64,000 nucleotides of DNA from Bolinopsis microptera (Eukaryota; Ctenophora; Tentaculata; Lobata; Bolinopsidae), in contig NC_087078.1 in NCBI RefSeq assembly GCF_026151205.1, positions 6,899,675 to 6,963,674 on the forward strand, in the 5' to 3' direction. The stretch's first letter is position 1. The number at the start of each line of letters is the position of its first letter. A program made the translations under genes and the position numbers. Of this stretch, positions 24,039 through 35,293 are shown piece after piece. The notes under the pieces were generated by a model. The model had not been told where the DNA came from. It ran no database searches and worked only from the letters and a program-made list of their open reading frames with translations.

Positions 24039-27000
24039 ATGGAGCCTGCACCATTTGACAAGAAACTCAACTTTGCCATGAGACGAGAGCGTCCAACAAA
24101 TACAACCCTGCTATCTATCGTTACAGGTAATTTAAATTATTAGTTAATGAATTTCCTAATTTTACCAATTATTATTAAGGACTATTACTAATCGAATATT
24201 CTTTTTCTCCAAAAGTTGATTAATTATGCCGTTATAGATGTGTTTCGATTGATTCATTTCACGAGTCAAACTATCAGCTATAACTTGTAATTGTATTTCA
24301 ATTTGAAACATTATTTACTAAACATTGTTTATAGTGCCAACTATTTTTTTAAGTAAGCTTTTAAATCATTATACGATTAACTAAATAACTATTTTGTCCG
24401 TCAATTTATTAATGTTTTTAATGTCTTTTGAAATATGGCCTGGACGATTGATCTAAATTCATTCGTTACCTCTGATTCTATAAATCATCGAATATTGATC
24501 ATTATTATGTTATTCTCCTAATCATTTCCAGATCCCGCAGATTTGCTAACTGGTATGAATATCGAGTTTTAGCTGAGCTGAACTTTATTTTATACGCTAG
24601 TTTTAACAGTCTAACTATCGGGCGTAGTGATCTTGCAAGAGCTTCGTTTTACCCGATGCAATAACCATAATCATTGATTTGGTTTTGTATCTTTAATAAT
24701 GCTGTATGTTGATCTTGCAAGAGCTTCGTTTTACCCGATGCAATAACCATAATCATTGATTCGGTTTTGTATCTCTAATAATGCTGTATGTTGATCTTGC
24801 AAGAGCTTCGTTTTACCCGATGCAATAACCATAATCATTGATTTGATTTTGTATCTCTAATAATGCTGTATGTTGATCTTGCAAGAGCTTCGTTTTACCC
24901 GATGCAATAACCATGATCATTGATTTGGTTTTGTATCTCTAATAATGCTGTATGTTGATCGCTAAAATTATAATACTAACAGTATACCATAGGATTTTGT
25001 TTCTGCACAAAAATTATAAAACGGGAGTGTTAGTGCTCCCTATGAGAATTTAATCTTTAGTTTCTGTTATATTTCCTGTCTTATTCTAGTATAAACCCTT
25101 AACTCAATACTACAGGTGTGAGTCAGGAAGACGAGGAGGGACTGGTAGACAGAGAGGAGATCCCCGAGACTGACTACCCTGACGTTGATGAAATGGTCAT
25201 AGAAGATGAGCAGCTCTATAATACATCAGGACTGAAAGCTACTGGTAAACACTCAGCAGGTATTGTAACAGAGGCATGCTCGGACTAGGTATCACAATGC
25301 TGGCAAGCATTACCGTTGCCATTATATTCACAATACTATCTTACTATTTACCCACTATACTATTATATCCCCTATATTGTTTTTCAGGCATTAAGACTCA
25401 TCGAAAGTAGTTCAGCAGGTATATTTAAGCTCAAAACATTCATTGTCGTGAATAAGTAAAAAGTGCCATATTCAGTCTGTTATCGACATATATGCCTACC
25501 TAAACACAAGGAAACATTTTCAAAGGTAAAATTTCGAAATCGTTGAAATTACCTCCTTATTAATGAAGTTGCGACTGTGTAAATTATCCTGACATTATAA
25601 TCAAAAAGATATGATATTTGACCAAAACCCATAATCATGGGTAGAGTGAACCGCTGCCAGTGTCTCTCTTTTCCAAAGAAAAGGAAATGATATTAATTTG
25701 AGGTACCGTCCGCAAATGCAAATTGATACCGAGAATGAAATCGATCGCTCGCTTTTCCTATTCATTCACGGCTTACGAATTGTAATAAAGCTTATTGAAT
25801 GTGAAAAGCGAGCGACCGATTTCATTCTCGGTATCAATTTGCATTTGCAGACACTTCCTCAAATAATATCATTTCCTTTTGTTTGTAAAAGAGAGACACT
25901 GGCAGCGGTTTACTCTACCCATGATTATGGGTTTTGGTCAAATACTGATATAGTACTTATTGCTTTATTGGGAACTTTGTCCCCTTACTTCAAGGCTTTA
26001 TTTTAAAATTAAAATAAAGAATTCTTACTTATCTTGACTTGAGATTTGCTAACAACAAACCTCTGTAGATAAAGAAAAAGCAAAGAAGAAGAAGAAGAAG
26101 AAGAAGATAGTTCCGCACGCAGACCTGAGTAGCGAGGAGGGTGATATGGAGAGTGTGACTATTGTTAACCCTATGCACTCCTATCTGGGGGATAGCCCTG
26201 ACCAGATGACTATTGGTAGGCATCTTGTTACTTTGTTACGAACTAAACTTGGACAATATTTTTTCTTTTTATACGGAATTGTTAAGTCATCACAAATCAT
26301 TGTATCATGATGCATGAATAATATTACCCTAAACATGAATTTTCAGCCCAGGATTTTAATTTAGAATTACTTTATAATTGGTTGTTATCTAATTAATCAG
26401 GAAAAGACGAAGAAGAGCAGAAACCAGCTCTAAAACTACCAGACATGAATATATCTGGGAAGATCCAGTCCCTAAAAGACATCAAACAGACCATTAAATC
26501 AGAAGCTGGGAAGTTAGGTCACAAACTCAAAATCAAACAACCACCTAGTGCACCGGGTGGTAAGAAGCAGGTAGTGTTTCTTTCATGTTTATGATCTTTG
26601 ATTGTGTTCACTGAATGTGGTAACTGTTTAGTTACTTTTTCTGGTCGGTCAAAACTTTTCAACTGCTGCCAAGATTCGTTTATCAATTCCCGGTACTCGG
26701 TAGCTTTCACCACGGTGCATTTATATCACAGTGTTTCAATCTCAGGGTGGCGCACCTGAAGATAACGGGTTGACCTACACTATAGACGAGGCTGTGGCAC
26801 ATATGGGAATGGGCAGGTGGGTTTTCAACTTCCGCTGTTTTACTGCTAAGATTAGAGATAGAACAGATATTACTCCTCACAACTAAACTTATTATAGTTA
26901 TACTTCTGGCATCTGGCTGTAATGACTGTATCACATGATGCAAGTCATGTGGTTGCCCTGACGAACACGTGGTAGCCCTGACGAGACACGTGGTTGCCCT

Positions 27001-30000
27001 GACGACATGTTATCCCAGGTATCAGATAACTTGGTTTATCCTACTGGGCATGAGTTCAATGGCACAGGCTTCAGAGATAGCACTAGCCAGCGTCATTCTA
27101 AGTGATCTGATATGCGAATGGAAAATCTCTGTTGCGAAGGTAAGTCTAATTTAAGACTTTTGGGTCATGCAGTTTGTTCAAGTTACACCCTGTTTTGTAT
27201 CAAAATATTTTGTATTTTTGTGCGAGTACATGGATGAACTATGCTAATAAAGCATAACCACTTTAGGCATCACTTATCCCCGCTCTGGTGTTGCTGGCTG
27301 CCGTCCCAGGGGGCTATATCGGCGGGGTCATCGCGGACAGACGGGGCCGGAAAACTGTCATGATTACTGGCCAGTGGCTCATCTTAAGTGAGCGACAGAG
27401 TGTGATACAGAGTGTGAGCATTGTGTATTTTGATGGTGTAAGCATTCTGTTTTAACTAATAATGCCATTTCTGAAAATTCTGATATATTTGGTATATTGA
27501 GTAAATGTGCCGTCCAGGTGGTTGGTAAAGTGCCCCCGGGGAAGCCTCATCAGTACAGCGACGATCCAACTGTCGTTAAACTTTCAGCAGAGAGAAAGTC
27601 CCTTCAGCAAGAATGTAGTCTCACAGGGATAAGCGACAGGAGTGACATCAGAAAAAGAATCAACCATCTCAAACGTACCATCAAAAAGAGGTTGAAATCC
27701 ATCAACGAGGCCACTGCTAATGCCCTAGTAGATGTCATCAACAACACCGACAGCTGCAGAAGCATGTTTGAAGCGAATAGAACTTTGGCCCAGTGTAGGA
27801 TGAAGAAAGACGGAGTGACTGTCCACGATGCAGACGGGAATACCTTAGGTTCTGACTCATTAAAAGCAGAAGCCATTAAAGAATACTTTAATAATGAGTT
27901 CAATGACAAAGATGAACCCCACCTCCCAGCATTCATAGACCCTCCTGGAAGCCTCCTCTGTCCCATAACACCTGAAGAAGTTGGCCGTGCTGTTATGAAG
28001 CTGAAATCCGGTAGAGCGTGTGGCCCTGACGGTATACCTAATGAGCTAATGAAAGCTGCTGGATATCCCCTCCACTGTGAGTTGGCTAGGATCTATAATC
28101 TCTCCTTTGAGACCAACACATACATCCCAGCTATTGGAGAAGGTATCCTGACACCCCTTCAGAAGCCAGGAAAACCCCGAGGTCCGATAAAGTCTATCCG
28201 GCCCCTCACATTGCTAAATGGAACTAGAAAAGTCCTATCCCTCGTAGCCTTGAACAGAATCAATTACCACGTTGATATGTACACTGGACCTTGGCAGGCG
28301 GCATACAAGCAGGGTCGCAGTTGTGCTGACCTGGTATGGTCTCAGAGAATGTTGACATCAGTGGTTACCAGGCGCGAGTTTGAGTATAGTAAAATCAACA
28401 TTGACATGACCGCTGCGTTTAATACTATCCGCAGACAGACCATCATCAACCTCCTCATTGATGCAGGATGCTCTAGAGACGACATTCGCCTAGTTCAGTA
28501 CCTCCTCTCAAATACAAAGCTCAAGGTGACGGTCAACAGATCTGAGTCTGGTGAATTTGTGATTAATATTGGCGCTTACCAGGGAGACAGTCTGGCAGGT
28601 AAAGTGTTTACATTGACCCTTGCCGGTGCCCTGAATCACATCAGAGCCGTGATCAGTGTCACGATTCCTAGACCGAACCCCCCAGTCTCTGATAGAGGCC
28701 TCCCGTTAGAGTCCGCCTATGCTGACGATGCTGAGCTTCTGAGTGAAGATGGTCAGAGCCTGGTGAAGATACTAGAGATTGCCAGTGATATACTAAAGGA
28801 TTGGAGTCTCTTTGTTAACGAATCAAAGACGGTGTTTACAAGAGTGTATTTGGCAGATACAGATGCTTTAGATGCCCATGGCAATAAAATTAGAGGAGAT
28901 GAAGAGTGGCGAGAGTCAGTGCTATTAGGATCAAAGCTCTGTTCAGAAAGAGATATTGTCAACAGACGCAACAAAGCCAATGTTGCCTTCTACACCTACA
29001 AGAAAGTCTGGTTGAATAGCTCTGTTCAGATCAGTGAGAGTAGAAAGCTGAAGCTGTACGAAGCTCTTGTCACTTCAGTGTTGTTGTATAACTGTAGCAG
29101 CTGGGCTGCTCCTGAAACCGTAATGGCATCTGTCGACGTTCTTCAAAGGAAGCATCTGAGACAGATAATCAACACCTATTGGCCTACGGTTATCAGCAAC
29201 GAGAACTTATATAAGAGATGTAATGTCAGACCCCTTACTGAAAGGATCAAGAAAGCAAGATGGAAGATGCTTGGGCACGTTCTTAGAAGCGGTGATGACA
29301 CTCCCGCCTTCTTATCTTTCAGATTTGCATGTTTAGGATCTTTTGACTACAAAGGAAGGAGGGGCAGACCTCGTTCAAATTTATTTGATTTATTATTAAA
29401 AGACATTATGACAAAACAAATTATTGTGATTGTAAATAAAAGATTTAGTTTAAGTAATTTTAATGATTTAGTGTACAAAGCTCATGATAGACGCCTTTGG
29501 AGAAGTTATGGGTGAGTCGAGACTACTCGGCCACTCGATTTTATGATTTAATTTATATTATCTTGTGTTTGCTGTATATAGTTGATTAATAATAATAATA
29601 ATAAGTTTTGTAGATACATATAGTTTCTACACCTTTATCCTCTGGTCCCTAGGGTCAGCTGATCCCGGGCCAGAGGAAAACTACCGACTGCCAAGGTCTG
29701 ACGCCTAGGCAGTCGAGACCTCTTATTGAGACCCTTTATAATAATAATTAATAATAAGCATTCTGTGACTTAATAATGGTGTGTGATATTAGATTGTGTG
29801 TTATTGAATTGTGTGTTTTCAGTTTGAGAATTGAGTGGAAACATGTTCGTGCTTCGCCGGATTTTTATGTTTAAGGATGTGTCTCTCATCATATCCATAA
29901 GATTTTTTGGAAGTAATTTATAAAGCACGTAATTTTTAGTGACTGTCGTCACATTGACAAAAAACAAAACCACTCTGTCCACCTAATATTCTTCAAACCT

Positions 30001-33000
30001 CTCTACTTTTCTACGCCCTCTAAACTCTCAAACTATCCCAGTATTCGGAGTTCTGAGCGCGTTCATGACCAGTTACCACTCCTTCGTTCTAATCAGAATG
30101 GTGGTAGGGTTTGGGTTCGGGATCGTAACGTCACTGGTGATAGTTCACGTGAGCGAGATCTCTCCTCCTCAGTTCAGAGCTTACAGTATCGCTCTCAACG
30201 TCTTCATGTGGTCGGTTAGTAGCTTGGTGGCTTGGTAGCCATGGTGACTTATCAAATGTAACGTTGTTTACGTTGGTTATTTAAGTATTTAGCGATAACT
30301 TACAAAATCAGAAACTTAGTGATCTTGGTAACCTGGTTACTTAGTAACTTATCAGCTCACCAGCTCCCCCCTAGATAGGAGACTGTTTCATAGTGCTGAT
30401 GGGTTACTACTCCCTTGGTTACGGGTGGAGTGTGGTGGTGTTAGCAGCCTGTATACCTGCTCTCATCATGTGTGTTGTTATCCTATTCCTGGACGAGTCA
30501 CCCAGATACCTCTCTATATCTGATAACGTGAGTGAATTTTTAGAGTCTAGTTAGTATTACTTGACCTCTTTTGTTTTCATGTTTTAGCAAAAAGTTAGTT
30601 GTTGAAATTGATCATTTATTCAGTACGTTGCGCAAATTAAATTATTTAAAAAAAAGCCTTAAACACTGTAACCATACCAGATACACGAAGCAGAGAGAAT
30701 ACTAAATAAAATGGCAATGATAAACTATAGTACCTTACCACCTGGGAAGCTAACAGCAATTCCGGGTGGGATTTAATTACCATTTTAAAATGTTAAAGTG
30801 TAAAAGTATAAAAGTGTTTTGTAATTGTGCTAACTTCAATATCCTACTGACCTGAATAGCATGATATCGGAATTTTACCAGTTTTTCACACGCAGTTTTT
30901 AATATGTTGGCTGCTTGAATCTATTCTCATCGTCAGAATTGGAAATAAAGTGTTTAATGAATTTGATAATATAATTATTTGATCAGAGCCTGATAGAGGA
31001 AACATTAGGGATATGTTCACTGGACAGTTTAAAAGAAATTCTTTACTACTGCTCTTCACCGTCTTCGCCGCCAATCTCGTATATTACGGGAACATCTTCA
31101 GTCTTCCTTACCTCTTTAAGGTTCGACCTTCGAAAGAAATGTGTAGATGTTAACTTTAAATCGCGGTCGAATTTTGAATTAAATATATATAAGCGTGTTT
31201 TTAGATTAATCCAGTCATTTTAAAATTTGACGTCTGAATAAATCAAATATTGGATTAACTTTTTAAATTCCATCAAATTCACTGAACGGAAGTCGAAAAT
31301 TGAATTAAAATTACTGTAGTTGTTATATTTAGACTTGGCATCTTTGTAAGCATATGGATGTTTGTGTATAATGTATATGTATAATGTATAATGCATAATG
31401 TATAATGTATAATTTGTTTATTTCAGGACGAGTACTGCGCAGTTATGAACTCCACAAACCTGAATGTGACCTTTGTTGACATCGACTGCACTTTCAGTAA
31501 ATCCGAACTCATGGCAACCCTTGAGGTATTTATATGTATTAGGATTGATAATGATACCGAAATTTTGTGTGTTTAATCTGATTGTTCCACCATAATTTCC
31601 ATTTCAGCTCCTTTGATATAATTGATAAATAACTCTAATTTTTGTTGGTGAAGCGAATCAATAGCCAAAGTAAGGTTTTTGAAATCTTATATTTACTCAA
31701 TACTCATCATAACCCAAATAAAACCTTAGGTGTCAGCAGCTGAATTCCTCTCTATCCCTATATTCGCTCTGCTGGTTGAGAAGCTGGGCAGAATCAAGAC
31801 CGGCATGATACTAGGTGAGGCCGGGTATAATTTGCTGTATTGTATAATGTACTATTTGTAAAAGTTTCAAATCAAATCAATTTGTAAAACTTTCCAGTGT
31901 CTCCACTTTTTGAAACAACAAAAAACTGGACCAGCATAACTAAAATCGAGCAAATCGAAATTTTGGAGGGAGTAAAGTTACGTATAATCCGAAAATTAAT
32001 CCTCCTATGTATTGGTATAATTTTAATTTGGCACCAAAAACCAAAATCTAATCGGAACGGTTTAATTCACGGCCCATCCTTATCTTGTCCAAAGTTTGGC
32101 GGATCTCTTCCAAGGTGCTGTTATTCCGATTTGATCACCAAGTCACACCACCGTATCTTCAGGAGTAGCTACTGCGATCTCCACTGCTGCTTGTGTCCCG
32201 TGTCTGGGTCTCATACTTTTCAAATCAGAGCTGTTTTTACAACGTATGGTGGTGAACGCCTGGCTCCTCCTTATCTTCATCTACTCTCCTGAGCTCTACC
32301 CAACTTATATCCGCAGGTTTCTTGAATGTTTTGAGGAAGTGCTGTTTGCAAATTTTAATCATTTAGATTGCCATTGATTGTAGAGGGCAGAGAGCTTAGT
32401 GAGGAAGTATAAACTCCTAAATTGTCAGATACCCACTACCCATTAGGACCAGCCAATCTCTACTCAGTGCTCGACCAACATCTCGACACCAAAGTCCCAC
32501 TCTAATATTTAACAATAAAAACTGCTCCCTCAGTTCACTATTTCACTATTTCACTATTTCACTATTTCACTATTTTACTATTTCACTATTTCACTATTTT
32601 TCAGTGCTGCGTTTGGGATGATAATGGTGTTCTGTAACCTTGGAGGAGCGTTTGCCTCCCTCATTGTATACGATGTGGGTCTGGACTACAGTTTCAGAGC
32701 CATGTTTCTCTTTCTTTCTCCCTTCGCTCTGTCAGGGGCCATCCTCACTTTCTATTTTAAGTAAGTACTAACGTTGTTTGTTCCAAATCAGAAATTCTGA
32801 TTCACCAGCTCTTGGTTAAATTTTGTGTGGCCCTCTTACATTTCATCTCATAACTTTTTGAATGACTCGTATCAGGGCACTTCTAAAATTTATACAACAA
32901 TTACCATTCTTGATCTTCATCAAATAAACTGCACAGGGAAGAGACGAAAGGAAAGTTGCTAGTTGACAACAAGACACAAGAGGACACTGAGCTGAAGACA

Positions 33001-33090
33001 ATAACAGATCAAGAGAAGAAGCAGTCCTCAGCATCTTCAGCAACAGATGAGGAGAAGTGTAGTGATAGGAAACAGATGTCCCCCTACTAA
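24039..33090 (+). CDS. SV2-like major facilitator transporter, 16 exons, 679 aa
   Basis: Exons: 24039-24126, 25116-25244, 26069-26215, 26401-26570, 26746-26816, 27019-27139, 27267-27387, 30042-30214, 30375-30527, 30681-30765, 30987-31120, 31427-31525, 31730-31814, 32163-32316, 32605-32760, 32937-33090. The joined length is 2040 nt, with phase kept at every GT-AG join. A charged cytoplasmic N-terminus (about 178 aa, with an eight-lysine run) precedes TYTIDEAVAHMGMGR, typical of SV2/SVOP. TM1 follows, then motif A (IADRRGRK), then DESPRYL after TM6. Exon 12 (about 33 aa with Cys, NST and NVT) sits where SV2 has its luminal domain but is much shorter. SPELYPTYIR lies near TM10-11, and the tail is charged. 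The substrate is unknown. Exon 10's donor and the start are the least certain points. Confidence 0.85.
24629..24960 (+). repeat. 82-bp tandem repeat, four copies
   Basis: Copies start at 24629, 24711, 24793 and 24875, each beginning gatcttgcaagagcttcg and ending tgctgtatgtt. Only single-base differences separate them. The array lies in intron 1 of the transporter. It is young and non-coding. Confidence 0.92.
25615..25944. mobile_element. 330-bp foldback MITE in transporter intron 2
   Basis: Nearly the whole segment is two inverted arms: tatttgaccaaaacccataa at the left pairs with its complement ending at 25944. Small indels separate the arms, and the centre is near 25780. No clear target duplication was found. 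The ORF at 25698-26006 is only read-through of one arm. Confidence 0.75.
26946..27006 (+). repeat. Three copies of a 20-bp E-box-like unit
   Basis: Three units of about 20 bp, each cacgtggttgccctgacga or a close variant, end about 12 bp before the exon 6 acceptor. Two carry cacgtg. A role in splicing or transcription is only a guess. Confidence 0.7.
27451..29754 (+). mobile_element. LINE copy B inserted in transporter intron 7
   Basis: Bounded by a 12-bp target duplication taagcattctgt (27439-27450 and 29755-29766). The 5' end is truncated inside the coding region, since the RT frame is open from the first bases of the insert. The 3' part holds TAA repeats (about 29588-29603 and 29740-29754) and two stem-loops, cctctgg...ccagagg and gactgcc...ggcagtc. 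It lies in the same orientation as the host gene. The long open frame and clear duplication mean a fairly recent insertion. Confidence 0.9.
27452..29515 (+). CDS. LINE reverse transcriptase, N-terminally truncated but open
   Basis: An RT of a non-LTR element lacking its endonuclease. From a TTG at 27497 it reads 672 codons, and the frame is open back to the insert edge at 27452. Motifs are GRACGPDGIPNE, TPLQKPGKP, motif A with catalytic D303 (NIDMTAAFN, where the usual AFD is AFN), AYQGDSLAG, and the YADD box at 408-411. The C-terminal part has LQRKHLRQI, RWKMLGHVLRS and RRGRPRSN. No ATG begins it, so it is probably not expressed. It shares its full layout with the broken copy at 10.1-12.3 kb. 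Confidence 0.9.
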   Translation, partial: LTNNAISENSDIFGILSKCAVQVVGKVPPGKPHQYSDDPTVVKLSAERKSLQQECSLTGISDRSDIRKRINHLKRTIKKRLKSINEATANALVDVINNTDSCRSMFEANRTLAQCRMKKDGVTVHDADGNTLGSDSLKAEAIKEYFNNEFNDKDEPHLPAFIDPPGSLLCPITPEEVGRAVMKLKSGRACGPDGIPNELMKAAGYPLHCELARIYNLSFETNTYIPAIGEGILTPLQKPGKPRGPIKSIRPLTLLNGTRKVLSLVALNRINYHVDMYTGPWQAAYKQGRSCADLVWSQRMLTSVVTRREFEYSKINIDMTAAFNTIRRQTIINLLIDAGCSRDDIRLVQYLLSNTKLKVTVNRSESGEFVINIGAYQGDSLAGKVFTLTLAGALNHIRAVISVTIPRPNPPVSDRGLPLESAYADDAELLSEDGQSLVKILEIASDILKDWSLFVNESKTVFTRVYLADTDALDAHGNKIRGDEEWRESVLLGSKLCSERDIVNRRNKANVAFYTYKKVWLNSSVQISESRKLKLYEALVTSVLLYNCSSWAAPETVMASVDVLQRKHLRQIINTYWPTVISNENLYKRCNVRPLTERIKKARWKMLGHVLRSGDDTPAFLSFRFACLGSFDYKGRRGRPRSNLFDLLLKDIMTKQIIVIVNKRFSLSNFNDLVYKAHDRRLWRSYG
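31371..31416 (+). repeat. Short ataatgt repeat in transporter intron 11
   Basis: About six copies of the 6-8-bp word tgtataa/tgtata lie just before the exon 12 acceptor. Non-coding. Confidence 0.7.
32531..32603 (+). repeat. Tandem tttcacta repeat at an acceptor
   Basis: About nine copies of an 8-bp unit (actatttc) end directly at the acceptor of exon 15, so the minisatellite forms the pyrimidine tract of that splice site. Confidence 0.8.
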
Positions 33091-34350
33091 GATTATAGAG
33101 ACTAGAGACTATAATCGGGATTATTATCTTCATTATTATCTTCTTCATTTCTCGCTTCTAGCTGAGCAGCTGTGTTGTCAAATGTGATAGGACTTTGGAA
33201 ACTTAGGAACATTGATTCAGGAGACGCTGTGGTGAAAAACAAAAGTATTTTATATGTCCAGCAAGTAAATATGAAACAATGATTATATATTAGACTAAAA
33301 CTAAAAGAGATAACAGCATTTTTGCCCAATGTTTGGGATGATGGCGTTTAATGGCCCTGAATTTTAGGTAAATTATAGGTATTAATGATGTTAACCTTTT
33401 TTGTTTAAAAAAATGTAGACGCCTTTTTGGCGAGGATTTGAGCGAATTCAATATTTAATGTAAGCTGCAAGTTTTTTTCTCGATCAGTGGTATTTTCCCG
33501 TCCGACAAATTTAACCGTTTCAATTTGTAATCAGTTAATTATTACTATATTGATTTATCAACGAACAAAGACTTATCACTTCGGTTAAAAAGATCAAATA
33601 AAGCTACTGACCAGCTTCTTTTAACAATATCCACGTGACCAGCGTGAAACAAGCATATTCGCTCACAGAGAGCTCACACACTTCAACAAGCACACCACGA
33701 GAAAGCAAGATTCGTTCTCGACGTTATTGTCTGTTAGCTTGAGTTTCGGTAGGTCGCTAGTAAGACATTGCGTGGGATTGACTTTGTTTTTGTAACACCT
33801 TGCGGTTTTCATGTTAACAAATTTGGGCTCACTCCTAAAATATTAAACCGCAGGATCTCTGCTCGATCTCAAAAGCTGATCTTTGTTATTTTGCGGTTAC
33901 TTCCGATATTTTCATTACTCAATCACCCTCCCCCGTGGCTTATTAGCTTATTGTTGAAAGTTTTTTGTGCAAATGACGCCCCCTGCAACTGATATAGTAA
34001 CAACAAAATCACTATCATTCATCCAATATTAACCAATAATGAGAGATATTTCTACTAGTATCATTCAGGAAAGAAAGTTAACTTTCCTTCACTCTCAAGT
34101 GATGTAGTGCACGTGGGTGTCGTTTTATACAACCGGGGTAAGTTTAAATAACTTAATAAGTTTTAAAAGACAAATCGTCTCATTTCTCGACAGATACTCA
34201 TGATCTTGATAACAGTTCGATGTCTGCTCATGCACTAACATCATTTCTTTTTTACTGGGTTTCGTTAATTTCAAAGTTATCATTCATTGATGGATTACTA
34301 TGATACTGAATACAATGAAGGCCCTCCCCAGTTATCGGTAAGAGCTTACC
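33091..34350. other. Intergenic DNA between transporter and innexin
   Basis: The 3' UTR of the transporter is followed by AT-rich DNA. A donor-like ccgggg|taagtt at about 34135 and the acceptor tttcccag at 35272 would allow a 5' UTR intron for the innexin, with the minisatellite inside it. No coding ORF of note. Confidence 0.35.
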
Positions 34351-34357
34351 CTGACAC

Positions 34358-35028
34358 ACACACTGACACACTGACACACTGACACACTGACATTCTGACA
34401 CACTGACACACTGACACACTGACATACTGACACACTGACACACTGACACACTGACACACTGACTCACTGACTCACTGACTCACTGACTCACTGACTCACT
34501 GACTCACTGACTCACTGACACACTGACACACTGACACACTGACATACTGACACACTGACACACTGACACACTGACACACTGACACACTGACACACTGACA
34601 CACTGACACACTGACATACTGACATACTGACACACTGACATACTGACACACTGACATACTGACACACTGACACACTGACACACTGACACACTGACACACT
34701 GACACACTGACACACTGACACACTGACACACTGACACACTGACACACTGACACACTGACACACTGACACACTGACTCACTGACTCACTGACTCACTGACA
34801 CACTGACACACTGACACACTGACACACTGACACACTGACACACTGACACACTGACACACTGACACACTGACACACTGACACACTGACACACTGACACACT
34901 GACACACTGACACACTGACACACTGACACACTGACACACTGACACACTGACACACTGACACACTGACACACTGACACACTGACACACTGACACACTGACA
35001 CACTGACACACTGAAACACTGACACATA
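34358..35028 (+). repeat. 8-bp minisatellite (ctgacaca)n, about 80 copies
   Basis: Almost pure ctgacaca units with two variant blocks: ctgactca at 34458-34517 and about 34772-34798, and scattered ctgacata at 34540-34660. On the minus strand the 8-bp period leaves several frames open and gives SVSVCQCV ORFs, which are artefacts. Confidence 0.95.
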
Positions 35029-35293
35029 CAATACATGGATAAACGTCCGAAATTCAAAGCCTAAGCAGAGACTCTGATAAAATCCTGATTTTTGAGCCTG
35101 ATAGTAATAGCTCTTGATACTGGTGGTGAATCATATTTAATTTGAAAAGTGACTATTGAAGATATGGTTCACCTCTTCACCAGCATCCAAATCAAATACC
35201 AAATCTTACTGGCGGAACCTTACAGTTACATAACTAATTACGTTGCTTTAATTTAATACCCCGATTTCCCAGGTCACAGCTCTCGTATACAGA

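Noticed and set aside
24629-24960. Possible CRISPR-like array
   Set aside because: The 82-bp units are adjacent with no variable spacers, and the setting is an intron of an animal gene.
25698-26006. A 102-codon ORF as an exon of the transporter
   Set aside because: It lies across the foldback MITE, and adding it breaks the phase between exons 2 and 3.
34252-35057. Six minus-strand ORFs coding Ser-Val-Cys-Gln repeats
   Set aside because: An 8-bp repeat without stops opens three frames. There is no start context, no splice site and no unique sequence.
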